A stretch of DNA of 64,000 nt from Microstegium vimineum (GCA_022036555.1 CM039129.1:22547973-22611972), one strand, 5' to 3'. Shown: positions 1 through 11,827, counted from the first letter of the stretch. Notes: a model not told the origin generated them from the letters alone. A program made the numbers and translations.

Positions 1-1155
1 TCGGACGCTGTCCGTCGCGTCGGACAAAGGCGCCAGACGCTGGGTGGTTGAGTCCACAGCGTCCGTCGACCTTCCAGTGGAGATGTTTTCTGGCTAAGTT
101 TTTCAGGGTCCGTCGGACGCTGTCTGTCGGCCAGGCGTCGGACGCTTGGAAGAGCGTCCGTCGACCTTCCAGAGAGGGTGTTTTTTAGCCCGAGCCAGAG
201 TGTAGCGTCGGACGCTGGGATGAGCGTCCGTTGCCCCAGTGATGTAGCGTCCGTCGCTGGGAACAGTGTGTCAGAACTAGCCGTTGGGCAGGGCGTCGGA
301 GCGTCCGTCGCCTAGGCGTCGGAACGTCCGTCGCCCAAACTATGAACAGAACTAGCCGTTGGGGCATGCGACGGACCGTCCGTCGCCTAGTCGACAGAGC
401 GTCCGTCGCCAACTTAAATTGCCAGCCCGAGGCAGTTTTCTGAGGGGTTATTTATAGCCCCTCCCACTTCTCTCCCACCTAGCCTTTGCCCATTTGAGTT
501 GCTGAGTTTGTTGAGAAGGTTGGGAAGAGAGCAAGAGCCCTAGAGAGAGAGAGTGATTCGCTAATCCATCCATCATCTCCTCTAGTTCATCCAAGAGTTC
601 AAGTGTGCATCCTCTAGTTGTGAAGCTTGAGCGAGTCAAGCGAAGATCGAGGCTTGTTACTCTTGGTGATCGACATCACCTAGACGGTTCGGTGGTGCTC
701 GGAGGAAGGTGATCGCCGGAGGATTGTCGGCGGCCCTTCTCCATCGACGTTTGTGATCGGTTGTGGGCGATTCACCGAGCCGGAGTGGCGAAGAATCAGC
801 CCGTAGAGAGCACTCATCCCTTGCGCGGGATTGAGGGGGAGCTATACCTTGCGAGGTGCTCCAACGAGGACTAGGGGGGAGTGTTGACTCCTCGATACCT
901 CGGCAAAACATCGCCGTGTCAAGCATCTCTTTCCCTAGCTCTTTATTACCGCATTACTTTCCACACTTGTCTTTCAATTCACACTAGAATTGTGTAGGAA
1001 GTTTTCGCTTTCTATTGACTTGCTACCGCTTTCTAGCTAGGACACACAAGCGGTAGGCACTAGGGGGTTAATTGGCTCTTTATAGGTTTAATTCTTGTTT
1101 AGAAATTAAAAAGAGCCCAATTCACCCTCCCCTCTTGGGCATCTTGATCCTTTCA
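1..1155 (+). mobile_element. LTR I: SIRE-type LTR, right end (left end outside the window)
   Basis: The last ~300 bases match the minus-sense ends of the LTRs of element H (same CATCTTGATCCTTTCA terminus, same sequence around the CCGCTTTCTAGCTAGGACAC block), so this is a related SIRE/Maximus LTR read on the plus strand. It ends with CA at 1155. The next bases (1156 on) are integrase-end coding sequence of element A and not a primer-binding site. It is therefore a 3' LTR or a solo LTR inserted into A. A TATA-like box lies at 448-457, just downstream of a dense array of GTCGGACG/CGTCCGTCG motifs at 1-410. No protein of its own is evident; short ORFs here are chance. Confidence 0.75.
448..457 (+). 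promoter_or_regulatory. TATA box of LTR I
   Basis: TTATTTATAG lies about 40 bases downstream of the last GTCGGAC-type motif and about 700 bases before the LTR end. This is the position expected for the U3/R boundary. The same spacing between motif array and TATA is seen in the LTRs of elements A and H. Confidence 0.5.
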
Positions 1156-2485
1156 CTTCATCTTGAGAGCCTTGAGTTTCATCAAATTCAACATCATGCA
1201 CCTCCTCAAGAATGCCACTAGTCAAGTTTTATACTCTATAAGCCTTGCTAGTTGTTGAGTAACCAAGTAGAAATCCCTCATCACATTTCTTTTCAAACTT
1301 ACTCAACCTTGTTCCCTTCTTCAAGATATAGCACTTGCATCCAAACACCCTAAAGTAGGCAATGTTTCACTTTCTTCTATTCAATGGCTCATAGGGAGTC
1401 TTCTCAAGCATTCCATGACAATAGAGACGGTTTCTAGAGTAGCAAGCCGTATTGATAGCTTCGGCCCAAAAAGAGTCACTAACATTGTATTCACTTAACA
1501 TTGATCTTGCCATGTCAATCAAGGTTCTATTCTTCCTTTCAACTATTCCATTGGATTGAGGAGTGTACTTTGGAGAGAATTGATGATTGATTCCAAAGTC
1601 ATCACAAAGATCTTCAATTCTTGTGTTCTTGAACTCACTCCCATTGTTACTTCTAACTCTCTTGATAGTTGTTTCAAACTCATTTTGGCACCTCTTGACA
1701 AATGACTTGAAGATATCAAATTGTCACTCTTGTCACTTAAGAAGAATACTCATGTGTATATTGTGAAGTCATCCACTATCACAAAACCATACTTGTTGCC
1801 ACCAATGTTTATATAAGTTGTTGGCCCAAAGAGATCCATGTGCAATAACTCAAAAGCTTTGCTTGTACTCATGATGCTCTTCCTTGGATGAGTATTGCCA
1901 ACTTGCTTTCCGACTTGACATGCACTACATAGCTTGTCCTTCTCAAATGTGACATCCTTCAAGCTCTTCACTAGATCATGTTTTATTAGCTTGTTCAATT
2001 GCTTCATGCCAACATGTCCAAGCCTTCTATGCCATAACCAACTCATGCTAGACCTTGAGATGAGACATGTAGAGAGTTGGGTCTCACTAGCATTGAAATC
2101 CACTAGGTAGAGGTTCTCATACCGAAATCCCTTGAAGATCATGTTTGAACCATCCACACTAATGATTTCCACATCATCCACTCCAAAGATGCACTTGAAA
2201 CCGAGATTACACAATTGGGTAACCGACAATAGATTGAACTCAAGCCTTTCCACTAGAAGCACATTGCTAATGCTTAGATCATTGGAGATAGCAATCTTTC
2301 CAAGCCCTTTCACCTTTCCTTTGCCATTGTCACCAAATGTGATACTGTCAAAGCCTTGTGTATTATCTTGGTTGATTGAGTTGAACATCCTTCCATCACC
2401 GGTCATGTGTTGAATGCACCCACTATCAAGCACCCAATGCCTCCCTCCGGCTTTGTAATTGACCTAAAAGAGAGATCAATTCTTT
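1156..2485 (-). pseudogene. Element A protease-integrase fragment
   Basis: Begins near 2485 just after an AG/GT junction and reads a Copia aspartic protease active site (LDSGC, near 2433). The integrase zinc-binding region follows (WLWHRRLGHVG, then CSAC near 1920). The first catalytic Asp lies in LLHMDLFGP, followed by the core up to IVDDFTIYT near 1750. Below 1750 the frame shifts, but similarity to the element H integrase continues. At 1156-1200 it reaches the post-integrase linker that reads EFDET in H. LTR I then interrupts it. It would have cut the polyprotein and inserted cDNA. The family match is certain; the gene is broken. Confidence 0.8.
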
Positions 2486-2947
2486 TTAGGTACCCAAACT
2501 TATTTGGGTCCTCCAAGGTTAGTTACCAAAGATTTTGGGTACCCAAATGGACTTCTTGGAAGCCATCCATGGTGCACCAACAAACTTGGCATGAACACCA
2601 TTAGTACCCTTGGAGAGTACATAGAATGAATCAACTCTCATGGAGGATACATCTTGCTTGGCCTTCTTGTTCTTGCATGCTTGCTCATTGTGACCAACTT
2701 GCTTGCAACTCTTGCAATAGCTACCGGTGTTCTTCATAAAACGAGTTTTGTGAGAAACAAAAGTGGCCTTGCCTTTCTTGGGGGTATAGCCCAATCCCTC
2801 TTTATAGAGAGAAGCTCTTTGGCTACCCAAGCATATAAGCAAGTGGTCCTTACCTCCATAAGCCTTAGATAAGGAGTGATTGAGCTTTGTAACCTCCTTC
2901 TTGAGGGTTTCATTTTCCACCATTAGTGAGGCATCACAAGTGAAACC

Positions 2948-4189
2948 TGTTAGGAATATGCCCTAGAGCTAATCATGTAGATGATTATATTCCGATTGTA
3001 TCCATAATTAATAAAGTGTTCTTTGAATATCCATTATAGACAAAAAGTATTGATTGACGATTATGTGAATTGTTTGTGGAACTCAATAACCTGAATGGTT
3101 ATTCTAAAAGTTGTCCCTGGTCGGCATTCTTGTAAGAGCACACTTGAATATTAGACCAACACATGTATTAGTTGATGGCTATGTTTCACAAGTCATAGAC
3201 ATGGAGATGTCAAACTAATAATGTGGGCACATGTGAGACATGTAGGCTGGACTGACCCAACAAGAGAAAGTCTCTATTCATGTCATGTACGTTATGTCCT
3301 TAGACCTGAGATTGTGGTATGTACTCAAGATGTGAAACAATCTACTTAGGGACTATCAAACGCTACTCCGTTATTAGGTAGTTATAAAGGTGGTCGTTGG
3401 GTGGTCGGGAAACATGCTATGAGACATAGACAATCAAGATGGAATTTGCCCCTCTCTTCGTGAGAGAGATATCACTGGATCACTCATGTGATTGGATCAA
3501 CAAATGCATGGCCGTGCTTGGGTTAAGTGTTAACCCACGAGTTGAACCATATATCGAGTGGCAAAGGGAATAACTTGTACATGGTCATAGTGGTTCGTCT
3601 CATATGATCATAGCGTATGCATAGGAGTTGACACGCCTTGCTAGAGGCCGCTATCAACTATTGGTCGAGTAAGAGTACTTGGGCCATGTCTATGTATGCG
3701 TGAGCCCATAGGGTCGCACGCTTAAAGGGCTGGAAGCCTAATTCGGGTTGGACCCGAATTAGACTAGGTTTAGGGTTACTAATGGGCCTCCAACGTGGGA
3801 GCTCGACAGGACGCCTATATAAGCAAGGGGTGGGCGTGGGGCGAGATTGATCCACGCCTTTTGGCAGCCGCCGTCGCCTCCCCACGCTCGCGCCTTTTGC
3901 TCCTCGCGGACCTAGCAGTCCGGAGGCGCAACGCTTCCTCCCTGTACGTGTGGGATTCCTCGGAGGTGCTGCATCTGGAGCACAAGGACGAACCGCGCGA
4001 AGGGGACGTTGAGACGGACGACCACGCAACTGCACTGCCTGCTGCGACGCGCACAACTACATCAAGTCGTCTTCCGCTGCACCTGCGCGTCTAGTGGTAA
4101 TCCCGTAACCTATAACTAGCAGTAGATCCTGTTTTATGAGGTCGAAAAGTTTTATTTTCCGGCTAGTGTAGCAACCTCGTATTCCTTCA
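2948..4189 (+). mobile_element. Solo LTR J (Copia-type), 1242 bp, in element A gag
   Basis: Starts TGTTAGGAATATGCC and ends GTATTCCTTCA, so the tips are an imperfect inverted repeat. It is flanked by a perfect 5-bp duplication, AAACC at 2943-2947 and 4190-4194. The gag reading of element A matches up on the two sides once the LTR and one duplication copy are set aside. A TATA box (CTATATAAG) at 3815-3823 indicates plus orientation. No primer-binding site, gag or pol is present, so this is a solo LTR from unequal recombination. The GC-rich stretch after the TATA gives chance ORFs. Confidence 0.9.
3815..3823 (+). promoter_or_regulatory. TATA box of solo LTR J
   Basis: CTATATAAG is followed by a GC-rich leader, typical of an LTR promoter. 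It sits about 370 bases before the LTR end. Confidence 0.5.
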
Positions 4190-5794
4190 AAACCATCACT
4201 AGTAGATGAAGTAGAAGTGGTAGTGCTACAAGAGGGGTTAGTGGGAGCAACAATGATAGGAGTATAGAAAGATTCATCAAGAATATCACAAGTAACTCTC
4301 ATGTCACATGTTTGAGCAATCTCCTTCTTACTTTGGTCAAGGAGAGAGGACTGAGCTCTTTCAAGCTTAGAGTGAGACTTCACTAGTTTCTCATGGGCTT
4401 CCATTAGCCTCTCATGAGATGCTACGGCCTCATCAAGGTTTTGCTCAAGAGCCACATTGGCCTTGCGCAATTCCTTGCACTCCTTTCTCTTCTTGTCAAT
4501 GTAATCCTTAGCTTACTCAAGCATGTCTATGAGTTCCTCCTTTGAGGGCTCCTCACTATCACTATCGCTCTCACTCTCACTCTCATCATGAGAAAGTACC
4601 TTAGTGGACTTAGCCATGAAGCATGATGATGGAGTGTCAAATAGAGAGATCTTGTCCCTCATTGCAATGCTTGCAAAAGCCTTCTTCTTGGTAGTGGTCT
4701 TATTTTTTTGATCACTATCATCACCACAAGAAGAATCACTATCCCAAGTGACAATATGAGAGTAGCCCTTCTTCTTGTTGTTGTTTTCAAATAGGGGCTT
4801 CTTCTCTTTCTTGCCTCTCTTCTTGTGATCATCATCATCCTTGTCACTATTGTAAGGACAATGAGCAATGAGATGATCAAAGCTTCCACACTTGAAGCAC
4901 TTTCTTGGTTCATCAGGATTCTTGAAAGAAGTCTTCTTCCTTCTTGCACCATAGCCCTTCTTCTTCATGAATCTCCCAAATTTCCTCACAAATAGAGCCA
5001 TCTCCTCTTCATCAAGATCACTAGTACTTTGGTCTTCATTTTCACTTGATTCTTCAATCTTGCTCTTGCCTTTGCTCTTGTGCGATGATGTAGCTTTAAA
5101 TGCTACACTCTTCTTCTCATCCTTCTTGTCTTCCTTCTTGATATCTTCTTCCTTGTTCTCCCGATAAGCATCTTGAGTCATCACATCTCCCAAGACTTGA
5201 TTTGGAGTCATGTTGTTTAGCCCACTCCTCACAATTAAAGTCACAAGAGTGTCAAACTGGGATGAAAGACACCTCAAGAACTTGTGGGAGAAGTTCTTAT
5301 CCTCAACCTTCTCACCAAGAGCCGTGAGATCATTGACTAGCACTTGAAGCCGATGAAACATCTCTGACACATTTTCATCATCCTTCATCTTGAAGCTTGT
5401 AAATTTCTCCTTGAGAATGTATGCCTTAGCTCCCTTGACGGCTTGTGTGCCCTCAAATGATTCCTCAAGCTTCTTCCAAGCCTCATGAGCACTCTCTAGA
5501 TTCTTGATTTGCTCAAATACTTTCTCATCAAGAGCCTCATGGATGGCACTAAGAGCAATATCATTGTGTTGAAGCTTCTCTTCCTCTTGTGGAGTTGGAG
5601 CTTCAACATTGGCAACCTCAAACTTCTTGTCCACCACAAGCCACACCTTCCGGCTAATTCACTTGATGTGTGCGGTCATCTAGACCTTCCAATAGCCATA
5701 GTTGGAACCATCAAATCTTGGTGGTTTCTTCATGTTGTTGATATGAGCCATGATCACACCGTAGGTTGTTAAGCCTCAAATCAACTATGTACTA

Positions 5795-5806
5795 GCTTTG
5801 ATACCA
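5795..5806 (-). other. Primer-binding site of element A
   Basis: On the minus strand TGGTATCAAAGC follows the LTR end by two bases. It resembles the initiator tRNA-Met type site used by plant Copia elements. Confidence 0.75.
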
Positions 5807-5808
5807 TG

Positions 5809-7184
5809 TGTAAGGTCCTAATCCAAGGCTAGAGGGGGGTGAATAGCCTAATCTAAAATCTAAAACGATTCTCAACAACAAGTTAGACTACAATATGGCG
5901 AAGCTTGACTTGCACTAGCAAACTAAGGGATGCAAAGCCTCCTATCACAATTGCTATCCTAATATAGCTCTAGGAACACTCAAATCCTACTCAAGTCTAG
6001 TTGCCCTCTAGGAACAACCTAATATACTAAACAAGTATGAATAAGGTAAATAAAAGGAGGTGAAGGTGATTATACAGCCGAGTACAGAATTGATCCAATC
6101 ACAATAGAGCTCGAAGATCACCAACCAATCACACAAGGAGAGACAAGGTTGACACTTGAATTTTCTCCCGAGGTTCACTAGTTTGCCAACTAGCTACGTC
6201 CTCGTTGTGTCGGCTCACTCACTTGGAGGTTCACGAGCTAATTGGCATCACACGCTAAACCCGTCACCGGGTGCCGCACAACCAACACAAGATGAGGGCT
6301 CTCCAAGACACGTGCAATCCACTAGAGTTACCTTTGCGATCTCCCGCAGGGAAGGTACAAAAACCCCTCACAATCAGCACTTGTGGTCGACGAAGCACAA
6401 TCACCAAGCTTCTCGAATCCACACCGCCTGCTCCAAACCGTCTAGGTGATGGAAATTACCAAGAGTAATAAGAAACTAGCAACGGTATCAACTCCCAAGT
6501 ACCACTAAGATGAATCACTCATGCAATGCACTTGAACACTCAAATCTCACTCAAATGGATGAACAATCAACTATGAGATGAGTGGGAGTGTGTGTGGTTT
6601 GCTCACAAGAGTATGCAATAGCCAAATATGCAAGAGAAACTCCTTGAACCAGCCACACACCCTTAAATAGCCTCCTCAAAGAAACTAGCCATTTTTCACT
6701 TTTGGAGCTGCAGAAACGTAGCCACCGGACCACTTTTGGTCTCCACCGTCGAACTATAGCAGGTGGTCCGACGCTTTGAAATCTAACCATTGGAGCGCTG
6801 AAATGCCTTGGTCCGACGCGTTTGCTTCAGCCGATACCCAAATCCAGTAAGCACCCGAGCACCGGACCTCACCACCGGACTAGTCCACCGGACTATGCAG
6901 GGTGGTCCGGAGCCTCCACCGAGGCTTGATCGTTTCATCCAGAGAGTACCTTTGTCTTGATCACCAAAATGAAAATCCCTAGTTATACCTTTGCCTTGAA
7001 TTGCTTAGGGTTTCCTCCTTCCTTCATTTCCAAGTGTGAGCTCTTTTGGCATTTCTCCTTAATCTTCACATTGCTCCATCACTTGTCTCCTTTTCTTCTT
7101 CTAGTGTACTTACCCTACTCACACACTTAGAGTTAGGTTAGTACTTAGGTTTCATCAATTACCCAAAACACTAGAGATCTTTCA
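5809..7184 (-). repeat. 5' LTR of element A (1376 bp)
   Basis: On the minus strand it begins TGAAAGATCTC at 7184 and ends GGACCTTACA at 5809, next to the primer-binding site. A TATA-like CTATTTAAGG is at 6670-6661. An array of GGTCCGAC/CCGGACCA motifs at 6722-6915 lies just upstream of that TATA. The matching 3' LTR is not in the window. Confidence 0.8.
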
Positions 7185-7799
7185 GGTAGTCAATCTTCGA
7201 GGACTTGAGCTTGCTGAACAGCTCGTCCACGGTCAGGGCATCATAGCCAGTGACTCCTGAATGGCAGCCACCTTCATATCCCACACCTTTCGATCAAGAG
7301 CATGCAAAATCTTGATAGCCATCTCATGATCATCATAAGGCAAGTTGGCTCGATTAGCATGCATATTGTTGACGATAGATTGGAAGCGAGTGAACATCCC
7401 GTCAACAGATTCGCCGGCCAACTGAGCAAAGTTCTTGTACATTCTACGGTACGTGTCGAAGAGTTTGGACTTGATCTGAGGGTTGCCCTCATGATATCTC
7501 AAGAGTGTTTGCCAGATCTCCCATGCCGTTGTGAGACTCGAAACCCGCTCAAACTCCGGAAGAGACAGACAAGAGAAGTGAATGCTACGGGCTCTTGCGT
7601 TTGACGCATGTTGCGTGACTTGGAGTTCGGTGATCCGAGCGCCAAGAACCATGTAGTCCTCATTCTCACAAATCTCCCAAAACTTCGTATCAAGCCCTTG
7701 GAGGTAAGCGGACATGCACACCTTCCAATAGGCAAAGTTGGTTCCATCGAAGTAAGGAGGTTTACCAGCACCTCGCTCCATGTTGCCTTCGCGGATCAA
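7185..7799 (-). pseudogene. Element B gag N-terminal fragment
   Basis: The reading frame starts at 7799 (MIREGNMERGAGKPPYFDG). It shows the Copia gag N-terminal pattern: YWKVCMSAYLQ, then AWEIWQTLLRYHEG, then ESVDGMFTRFQSIVNNM. It is nearly identical to element C gag over ~185 residues. A frameshift near 7240 moves the rest (DALTVDELF) into another frame. The fragment ends where the element A LTR begins at 7184. The nucleocapsid half is not visible. It cannot make a full capsid protein. Confidence 0.85.
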
Positions 7800-7830
7800 G
7801 AACCGTGTAAGGTGGATTGATCCTTAACCG

Positions 7831-7842
7831 GCTCTGATACCA
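7831..7842 (-). other. Primer-binding site of element B
   Basis: TGGTATCAGAGC on the minus strand, one base after the LTR end. This is the canonical initiator tRNA-Met type site. Confidence 0.8.
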
Positions 7843-7843
7843 A

Positions 7844-9640
7844 TGGAAGGACCGGAAACGGCGACCAGAGGGGGGGGGGGTGAATGGGAGCCAAATAAAA
7901 TTCCTTTCGGAAGATCTTGACCCTTGTCCCAAACATTTCCCAAAGCAAGAGCTAGGCTCACGACCCACAAGTGGGTGGATGTTATAGGAGATGTTCTAGG
8001 AACACATCGGAGCTAGCTACAAACTCAGAGAAACAAACCGCGACGCAAACGGAAAAACACAGCACAACAGACACAAAGGCCAACGGACGCTGCGAAGCAG
8101 AGCGTCGGACGGTCTGACGCAGTGCGTCGGACACTGGGCCAAGCGTCTGTCGCCCTTTTAGAGAGCACTGCACAGAGAAGAACAACCACCAGAGAGCGTG
8201 TCAAACGCTAAAACCGACGGACCCAGTCCGACGCTGACCCAACAGACACTGGGCGAGCGTCTGACGTCGACGGACGCTGGGCGACGGACTCTGAAGAGCG
8301 TCCGACGCCAAAACCGAAGTACACCAACACGCGAGGCGACGGACGTTAGGTTGGGTGAGCCCTAGCGTCCGACACAAACCGCCGGAGCGTCCGGCGCCCT
8401 TGAACAGAGCGCAGAAACGTGAAAATCGTTTTTCTCTTCATCAAAACTTTCCAAATTCGAAACAAATGGTCACCAACTGCTACCAAACTTTGTCGGCATG
8501 ATGCTAGTGTAGTTGGGGAGTGATCCCGAAGAAATCCTCGCTCAATTTGGGTCGGTTAACTGGGCACAAAAGGATTTCGGGAGAAAACCCCAAAACGAAG
8601 AACACGACAAAGAAATCGTCTGATTTGTGTACTTGTGAGGTTTTAGGAGAATTCCTTTGGGGTTTTAGGAGAACACAAGCAAACGAGAGACATGATCAAG
8701 TAATCAAACTAGCCATGGCTTACGGAGCATAAGGCCTCCGATTCCCGCAAAAGATCCTTGAGTTCATACAAAGGTTGGTGAAATCAACCTAGGGCCCTCA
8801 TGAACTAGAAAGAGGTTAGAGAGAGAGAGGTGGTGCAAATGATTAGGGTTCAAGAGGTGGGATGAGGGATACCCCTTCACCCCCTACTTATCGGGCTTTG
8901 GCTATTTCCCAAAGACCCCCTAGATACATTGAGTGAACTACCTAGCCTAAGCATTAGAGTCCAAGCTCCGGAAAATATCTCCCGCATTTTGAATGGACGG
9001 CCCCGCTTCCTGCCAAGAGTTGTCGTCGCCTCGACGCAACCTCCAGGATTCCACCACGTACCATCCCCGCTTCCTCGAAAGCTCCGCCTAGGTTCTGAGG
9101 CCCAAACCCAGGAAACCCGCCACCGGTAGCTTTGGGCTCAACTACCGAACCCCGAGTTTTGAGGCCCAAACTCGGAAACCGTCCTCGGATGGTTGAGGCC
9201 CAAACCACCAAACCACTCGACTCGAGCCACCTTGTCCTAGTTCGGTCGGACTCCGAGTCCCATGAGCCTCTGCTTGACCCGTTCGTCCGCCGTATTGACT
9301 CGGCCGACTCGGTCAACCTCTATGTCTTGTCGCACTCGCCGGTGCCAAGTACTAGCCATCACAGCTAGTCCTCTGGCGCCCATGGTCCCTCAGTCCGAGC
9401 CCCGCTTCCGCCCTTCACCGCTCTCAGTCCATCGACATGGCAAGCCTCTACTCGACCTTCTCCATGTCATTGACCACTGTCACTAGGCATAGCACCTGCA
9501 CACCACAAGCCGATAGACAGACACACATTTGCTTTCGCAAAAGGGTTAGGGTAAGCCACTCAAACTGAAACGCTCAAGTGTTGGGCAAGCATTCATCACA
9601 AAACTGAACTACATGGGTACTTATCCACCATGTGTTCGCA
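7844..9640 (-). repeat. 5' LTR of element B (~1.8 kb)
   Basis: On the minus strand it begins TGCGAACACATGG at 9640 and ends GGTCCTTCCA at 7844. It aligns with the 5' LTR of element C (11828-13749) in inverted orientation. It contains a GTCGGACG/AGCGTCTGTCG motif array at 8079-8395. A poly-C/G run at about 7870 lies near the U5 end. The ORFs at 8929-9486 are chance frames in the GC-rich first half. Confidence 0.8.
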
Positions 9641-9806
9641 TTAGATGAATAATATTTGCTTCAACCAATATGCTGATTACATGGAGTTATATATATATGG
9701 CCAAGGGCCTAAACCGACTAGGACTCTTAACTTTCCGAACCGACTAGAACTCCTAACTTTCCTATCCTAAACCGACTAGGACTCCTAACTTTCCAAATTA
9801 ACTAGA
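9641..9806. repeat. Short spacer with ~30-bp tandem repeats
   Basis: Between the B LTR and the CACTA end. At 9708-9796 three degenerate copies of a unit containing AACCGACTAGGACTCCTAAC follow an AT-rich ATATATATATGG run. It resembles the TATA region of some other LTR, but no LTR ends are visible. No gene seen. Confidence 0.5.
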
Positions 9807-9824
9807 CACTAGTACAAACAAGCT

Positions 9825-10060
9825 CTACATAGGCGGTTCGTAACCTATTTGTCGAGGTGTTTTTCTATTCCGCCTATAGAAATGTATTTTCACAGGTGGT
9901 TCCTTAAGATAACCGCATATGAAAATGTTGTTTCTACAGGCGGTTGGTTAAGAAAACCACCTGTGAAAATTGATTTCTACAGGCAGTTTGCTATATAAAC
10001 CGCCTATAAAAATTTCTTTCCACAAGTGGTTGTTTACAAAATAGCTTGTAGAAAGTACCA
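9825..10060. repeat. CACTA subterminal inverted repeats
   Basis: At least five copies of AGGCGGTT or ACAGGTGGTT in one orientation alternate with AACCGCCTATA-like copies in the other. Each pair can fold into a hairpin. Such arrays are the transposase-binding region of CACTA elements (family knowledge). Confidence 0.65.
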
Positions 10061-10329
10061 CTGGCTTTATAATATTTGTAATTATGCATTTGTGAATGCA
10101 ATATATGTAATACATTGAAAATTTTAAACAATATTGGATCATGTGCATAACTATAGAAACATGCAATCTAATTATCTCATATACACTAAAGTTTGTGATC
10201 ACAATCATAAAGTTAACTAAAGTTAAACATATATACACATCAAACTTTACATACATCAAAGTTTTCCTCTAGCTATGCTCTAATAACCATCTTTCGTAAG
10301 ATGTAGTCTACTAATCTATGTTAGAATCC

Positions 10330-11245
10330 TATACTCTGGCCTTTCTAAGGGGCTCGTAGCATCGTGATATTTCCCTTCACGTGGAATGACTTCTTTCAAA
10401 ATAAACGAGCACAAGTCCTCAACTATGTCATATAAAGCTTTGTCGGACATGCGAGTCACCTTTTGGGGATGATGTTTCTGCAAAAGAAGATTATAAATAT
10501 CTTATATTTAGACTTGATAATATATTTGTATCGTTAGTGACAGAAATACATACATGAGTATTACTTATATTTCCTTATCAGGGTTCTTGACGTATCGTCC
10601 ATTCTCTCTCATGAACTCGCACACGTAGAATCCACAGTGGACCGATCCAGGTGGTTGCTTGTGGCACTATGTAACATGCAATTAGTTATCTAGTTGCAAC
10701 ATTGTTCTTATGTATTTTACATTTATGTATTCATAAATTCACATACGTACCGACCATTTATGGAATACTTCCATTGGCTGCCCTTTTTTTGACAAGTTGT
10801 TCTTTCCGCCCTGAATCTTGTACCACCTATATGCTCTGTTATCTCGAATATAAGCAACATATTCTTCTCAAATTCTCATCGATAAATTTGATGTATGCAT
10901 GCATATCTCGGCTTATCGCTCTAAGATAGTCACTAAAGGTAAATAAGTTGAAGGATCGTAATCTGCGGAGTCTAGGACCATCACCCTTCCTTCACTTGCG
11001 AAAATGAATAAACAAATCCAGTGGTCCCTGCACAAATCAAATTTGTTATGGATGTGCATTCGAGTTATTAATTTTATGTATATATATGCAACCTCACAAT
11101 TACGTACCCAAAGTTGTAAGGGGCCATTATGAATCTCCTATCTTGAAACTGAAGCATTGCGTTTCTTATGTAGACAACATATTTGGCATCAATTTTCTTC
11201 ATGTCCTCTATTGCTTCTTCAAGTTCTTTTCCTGTCTTCCCCTAT
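10330..11245 (-). pseudogene. C48 (Ulp1/SENP-like) cysteine protease of a CACTA element
   Basis: A spliced gene on the minus strand. A first exon (to about 11107) ends in AYNFG-type sequence at a GTACGT donor. The next begins after a TTTGTGCAG acceptor at about 11031 and supplies the catalytic His in GDHWICLF. The Asp is in VMVLDSADYDPSTY. The QPPGSVHCGFYVCEFM block carries the Cys at 10634-10636. A last exon after a CTTTTGCAG acceptor gives RMSDKALYDIVEDLC. Grass CACTA elements commonly carry such a domain, probably captured from a SUMO-protease gene. A frame problem between the Asp and Cys blocks, and a stop before the last intron, suggest decay. The triad itself is preserved. Confidence 0.7.
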
Positions 11246-11337
11246 AATTTATCATTGCCCTTACTCACTAGGAATGTGTGCTCGCTCTCACATATTTTTG
11301 TAGGGTTGAGGTACCAAATCCTTTTATTGGCATGTAA

Positions 11338-11440
11338 TCAAAGTTTTTCTAGGCGTTAGGCGAAATCTAGGCGATGACCCCTAGCCTAGTGACTAGTCCA
11401 GCCTAGGCTAGCCTAGGCGAAGCTAGGCGTTTTTCTAGGT
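11338..11440. repeat. CTAGGCG-rich imperfect repeat
   Basis: About ten close copies of CTAGGCG or AGCCTAG in both orientations (for example CCTAGGCTAGCCTAGGCG). It is foldable and non-coding. Origin not recognised. 11441-11827 holds AT-rich sequence without a supportable gene. Confidence 0.5.
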
Positions 11441-11827
11441 GTTTTTCCAATTTACCAATTTATTATATAATATATACATATATAGAAGAAATCATGAGTA
11501 ATTTAGATAAACATACCTTAGGACCTTAGTCCTTAGTTGTAGTTTGATACAAAAGTATTGTTCCTTTCCTACTCCTGCTGCTGTAGACCTGCACTGCAGC
11601 AATGCTCCAACAGTCAACTGCACTAGAGAAGTGTACAACACTTTTAGATACAATTGGCACCAATACAAGTGATAAAAAATAGGGAATAGCAAGTTAGGTA
11701 CTTATCTGAGCCTTCTTCCCTCCATTATCAGCATTTCAGTAGACAAAGTATGATGTACTATGTACAGTATAGTAGGCACCAATAGAACATAAAATGGATA
11801 GAAGACAAATACATTACAACACATGAT

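Larger units (their letters stand above)
2519..5751 (-). pseudogene. Element A gag, split by solo LTR J
   Basis: Capsid-type gag with an N-terminal UBN2/DUF4219 region. The start region near 5751 (MAHINN) is followed by two in-frame stops between 5640 and 5700. An open stretch then runs 5646-4513. A CCHC zinc knuckle (CFKCGSFDHLIAHC) lies near 4890, followed by lysine-rich and acidic serine tracts. One more in-frame stop lies near 4513, after which a coiled-coil segment (LDEAVASHERLMEAHEKL) runs to 4195. Solo LTR J interrupts here. The reading continues at 2942 with MVENETLKKEV and a second knuckle-like CKSCKQVGHNEQAC, ending at 2519. It would assemble virus-like particles in the cytoplasm. 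Confidence 0.8.
1156..7184 (-). mobile_element. Element A: SIRE/Maximus-type Copia retrotransposon, 3' part missing
   Basis: Read on the minus strand, the order is 5' LTR (7184 to 5809), primer-binding site, gag, protease and integrase. The element is then cut at 1156 by LTR I, so reverse transcriptase, RNase H and the 3' LTR are not visible here. The integrase is close to that of element H. A solo LTR (2948-4189) interrupts the gag C-terminal region. A is inserted in the gag gene of element B, whose coding sequence resumes at 7185. In-frame stops in gag show that A is not autonomous. Confidence 0.85.
7185..9640 (-). mobile_element. Element B: Copia retrotransposon, 5' LTR and gag start only
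   Basis: Read on the minus strand: LTR from 9640 to 7844, primer-binding site, then the first ~190 residues of gag, cut at 7184 by element A. The rest of B should lie left of the window. LTR, primer site and gag are close relatives of element C on the other strand, so B and C are the same family in head-to-head orientation. Confidence 0.85.
9807..11335 (-). mobile_element. CACTA (En/Spm-type) transposon fragment
   Basis: CACTAGTACAAAC at 9807 is a CACTA-type terminus. It is followed to about 10060 by repeated subterminal motifs of the form ACAGGCGGT...ACCNCCTGTGAAAA in both orientations, which are typical of grass CACTA elements. A C48-protease pseudogene on the minus strand lies inside. No second CACTA terminus is visible before element C, so the element is truncated and the right limit given is only a guess. 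Confidence 0.65.

Noticed and set aside
185..926. Minus and plus ORFs of 60-90 codons in LTR I
   Set aside because: They are built from the GTCGGACG motif array and LTR sequence, have no domain, and both strands are open.
8929..9486. Overlapping ORFs on both strands, with inverted counterparts at 11984-12534
   Set aside because: They lie in the homologous GC-rich halves of the B and C LTRs. Similarity between the two is explained by the LTRs being the same family.
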